Assembly (NCBI GenBank): GCA_035685445.1
Contig: DASSAK010000078.1
Coordinates: 1 to 5,609, forward strand
Reading direction: 5' to 3'
Source of the DNA: DRGT01 sp035685445
GTDB taxonomy: Archaea; Thermoproteota; Nitrososphaeria; Nitrososphaerales; Nitrosopumilaceae
Length of the DNA stretch: 5,609 bases
Program-made: the position numbers and the translations under genes
The notes under the pieces: generated by a model
Database searches by the model: none
Told to the model about the DNA's origin: nothing
Seen by the model: the letters and a program-made list of their open reading frames with translations, nothing else
Part shown: positions 4,597 to 5,609 of the stretch, piece by piece
Position numbering within the stretch: the stretch's first letter is position 1
How the letters are laid out: every line of letters starts with the position of its first letter

Positions 4597-5532
4597 TTAA
4601 TCATCTTCCTCTAGATATTTATCAACATCAATTGCTGCCATGCAACCAAAACCTGCTGCAGTTACTGCTTGCCGATATATTCTATCATGCACATCACCTG
4701 CCGCAAACACACCTTTAACGCTAGTATTTGTCCGATTTTTTAAAATAACATATCCTTTATCATCTAATTCAATATCATCTTTGAACAATTTTGTATTTGG
4801 TTCATGGCCAATCGCTACAAACACGCCGCCAACTTCTAGTGTTGTTTTTTCATTTGTCTGATTATTTTTTAAAACAACATTTTGTACTTTGCCGTTTCCA
4901 TTTATTTCTTCAACCTCTGAATTCCAATGAAATTTTATTTTTGAATTATCAAATGCTCTATCCTGCATTACTTGGCTTGCCCTTAATTCCTCTCTTCTAT
5001 GAACAAGGTGTATTTTTGAAGCAAATTTTGTAAGAAATGTTGATTCTTCCATTGCAGAGTCTCCACCGCCCACAACAACTAATTCTTGGTTTTTAAAAAA
5101 TGGTCCATCACAAGTTGCACAATAAGAAACACCTTTTCCAGCAAACATTTGTTCCCCTTCCAACCCCAATTTTCTTGGATTTGCCCCTGTAGCAATAATT
5201 ACTGCTTTGCCTTCAAACTCTTTTGAAGATGTAAAAACTTTGAATGGTTTATTTTTAAAATCTACTTTGGTTACTTCATCATCAATTATTTTCGCGCCCA
5301 TTCTTTCTGTTTGTTTTCTCATTTCGATCATTAGGTCTGGTCCCATGATCCCTTTTTCAAATCCTGGGTAATTTTCAACCTCAGTGGTGTTTACTAGTTG
5401 TCCACCGGGAAGAATTCCAGAAAGGATTAAAGTTTCATGTCCTGCTCTAGAAGAATAAATTCCTGCAGTATATCCTGCTGGCCCTGCACCAATAATTACT
5501 ACATCATATTTTGTTTTAGAATCATCTGACAC
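4597..5532 (-). CDS. trxB: Thioredoxin reductase (NADPH, FAD)
   Basis: A 311-residue low-molecular-weight thioredoxin reductase that passes electrons from NADPH through FAD and a disulfide to thioredoxin in the cytoplasm. Order of domains: N-terminal FAD-binding GAGPAG (15-20), GGQL (43-46) and ENYPGF (53-58); central ATGANPRKLG (114-123); the redox motif CATC with C138 and C141; NADPH-binding GGGDSAMEE (155-163) and HRREELR (178-184), whose basic residues favour NADPH over NADH; then the second FAD segment GVFAAGDV (274-281) and RQAVTAAGFGCMAA (287-300). Length and motifs are complete. The start is GTG at 5532; an in-frame stop lies just upstream and no in-frame ATG precedes the FAD motif. 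There is no Shine-Dalgarno site, and a TATA-like box suits a leaderless mRNA. It faces cysM tail to tail with three bases between stop codons. A ferredoxin-dependent or unusual-donor reductase of the same family is less likely given the HRRxxxR motif. Confidence 0.95.
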   Translation of the reverse strand: MSDDSKTKYDVVIIGAGPAGYTAGIYSSRAGHETLILSGILPGGQLVNTTEVENYPGFEKGIMGPDLMIEMRKQTERMGAKIIDDEVTKVDFKNKPFKVFTSSKEFEGKAVIIATGANPRKLGLEGEQMFAGKGVSYCATCDGPFFKNQELVVVGGGDSAMEESTFLTKFASKIHLVHRREELRASQVMQDRAFDNSKIKFHWNSEVEEINGNGKVQNVVLKNNQTNEKTTLEVGGVFVAIGHEPNTKLFKDDIELDDKGYVILKNRTNTSVKGVFAAGDVHDRIYRQAVTAAGFGCMAAIDVDKYLEEDD

Positions 5533-5549
5533 AAATTCAATTTCTTATT

Positions 5550-5561
5550 GATTAATTTAAG
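5550..5561 (-). promoter_or_regulatory. TATA box for trxB
   Basis: On the minus strand this reads CTTAAATTAATC, centred about 24 bases before the GTG at 5532, consistent with a leaderless trxB transcript. The element is nearly symmetrical (TTAATTTAA on the plus strand), so it could also drive a rightward gene beyond the window edge. The rest of 5533-5609 shows no supported feature. Confidence 0.45.
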
Positions 5562-5609
5562 TCATTCACCAATTGTTTAGAATTTGTTGATGTCTTTCAC
5601 AAAGTTTAC

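Noticed and set aside
4024..4604. Three minus-strand open frames opposite cysM
   Set aside because: They are opposite a continuous, motif-rich cysteine synthase frame; their translations are Cys/Phe/Ile/Ser-rich with no domain signs, as expected for antisense of AT-rich coding sequence.
4640..5033. Two plus-strand open frames opposite trxB
   Set aside because: They are opposite the complete thioredoxin reductase frame and have no recognisable motif or plausible initiation site.
5577..5609. Gene ends at the right edge: a ten-codon minus-strand tail ending VNFVKDINKF with TAA, or a plus-strand ATG at 5590
   Set aside because: Only 20-30 bases are visible and more than one frame is open on each strand, so neither can be supported.

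Overview
The window looks like a chromosomal stretch from an AT-rich archaeon, most probably a marine ammonia-oxidising thaumarchaeon (Nitrosopumilus-like, Nitrososphaerota). This rests on four things: the gene families (an archaeal CofE for coenzyme F420, an archaeal phosphoserine-phosphatase-like HAD protein, an archaeal/eukaryotic-type prolyl-tRNA synthetase), archaeal TATA-like boxes rather than -35/-10 promoters, few Shine-Dalgarno sites, and frequent TTG/GTG starts. The taxonomic call is by recognition of the proteins, not by a search. Every gene reads cleanly; I see no mobile element, CRISPR array, tRNA or rRNA.

Layout. Left edge, minus strand: a small four-cysteine protein of unknown function (795 to 508) followed by prolyl-tRNA synthetase (start at 469, cut by the window edge), probably one transcript. 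A divergent promoter region of about 105 bases separates these from a plus-strand run: a SerB-like HAD phosphatase (901-1551), CofE (1583-2311) and a PHP-domain metallo-hydrolase (2360-3277), each with short AT-rich spacers that could hold separate leaderless promoters. After a 78-base spacer with an inverted repeat, a TATA box and a strong Shine-Dalgarno site comes a two-gene cassette: a TusA-family sulfur carrier (best start ATT at 3356) and a CysM-type cysteine synthase two bases behind it. Thioredoxin reductase (5532 to 4597, minus) faces it tail to tail with only three bases between the stop codons.

How they fit together. Much of the window concerns serine/cysteine and thiol metabolism: the SerB-like enzyme acts on (or near) O-phosphoserine, CysM makes cysteine from an activated serine, the TusA-like protein carries persulfide sulfur, and TrxB supplies reducing power. 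CofE belongs to F420 synthesis, and ProS and the PHP protein are housekeeping or unassigned. The tight TusA-CysM pairing suggests carrier-bound sulfur may feed, or be fed by, the cysteine synthase; that is inference.

Most notable: (1) the probable ATT initiation codon of the TusA gene, backed by an AGGTGA Shine-Dalgarno site six bases upstream that matches the one before cysM; (2) the TusA-CysM cassette itself; (3) departures from the usual catalytic motifs in the SerB-like phosphatase (DxE for DxD, VDGAND for GDGAND) and in the PHP protein (HN for HD). No wholly new system is evident.
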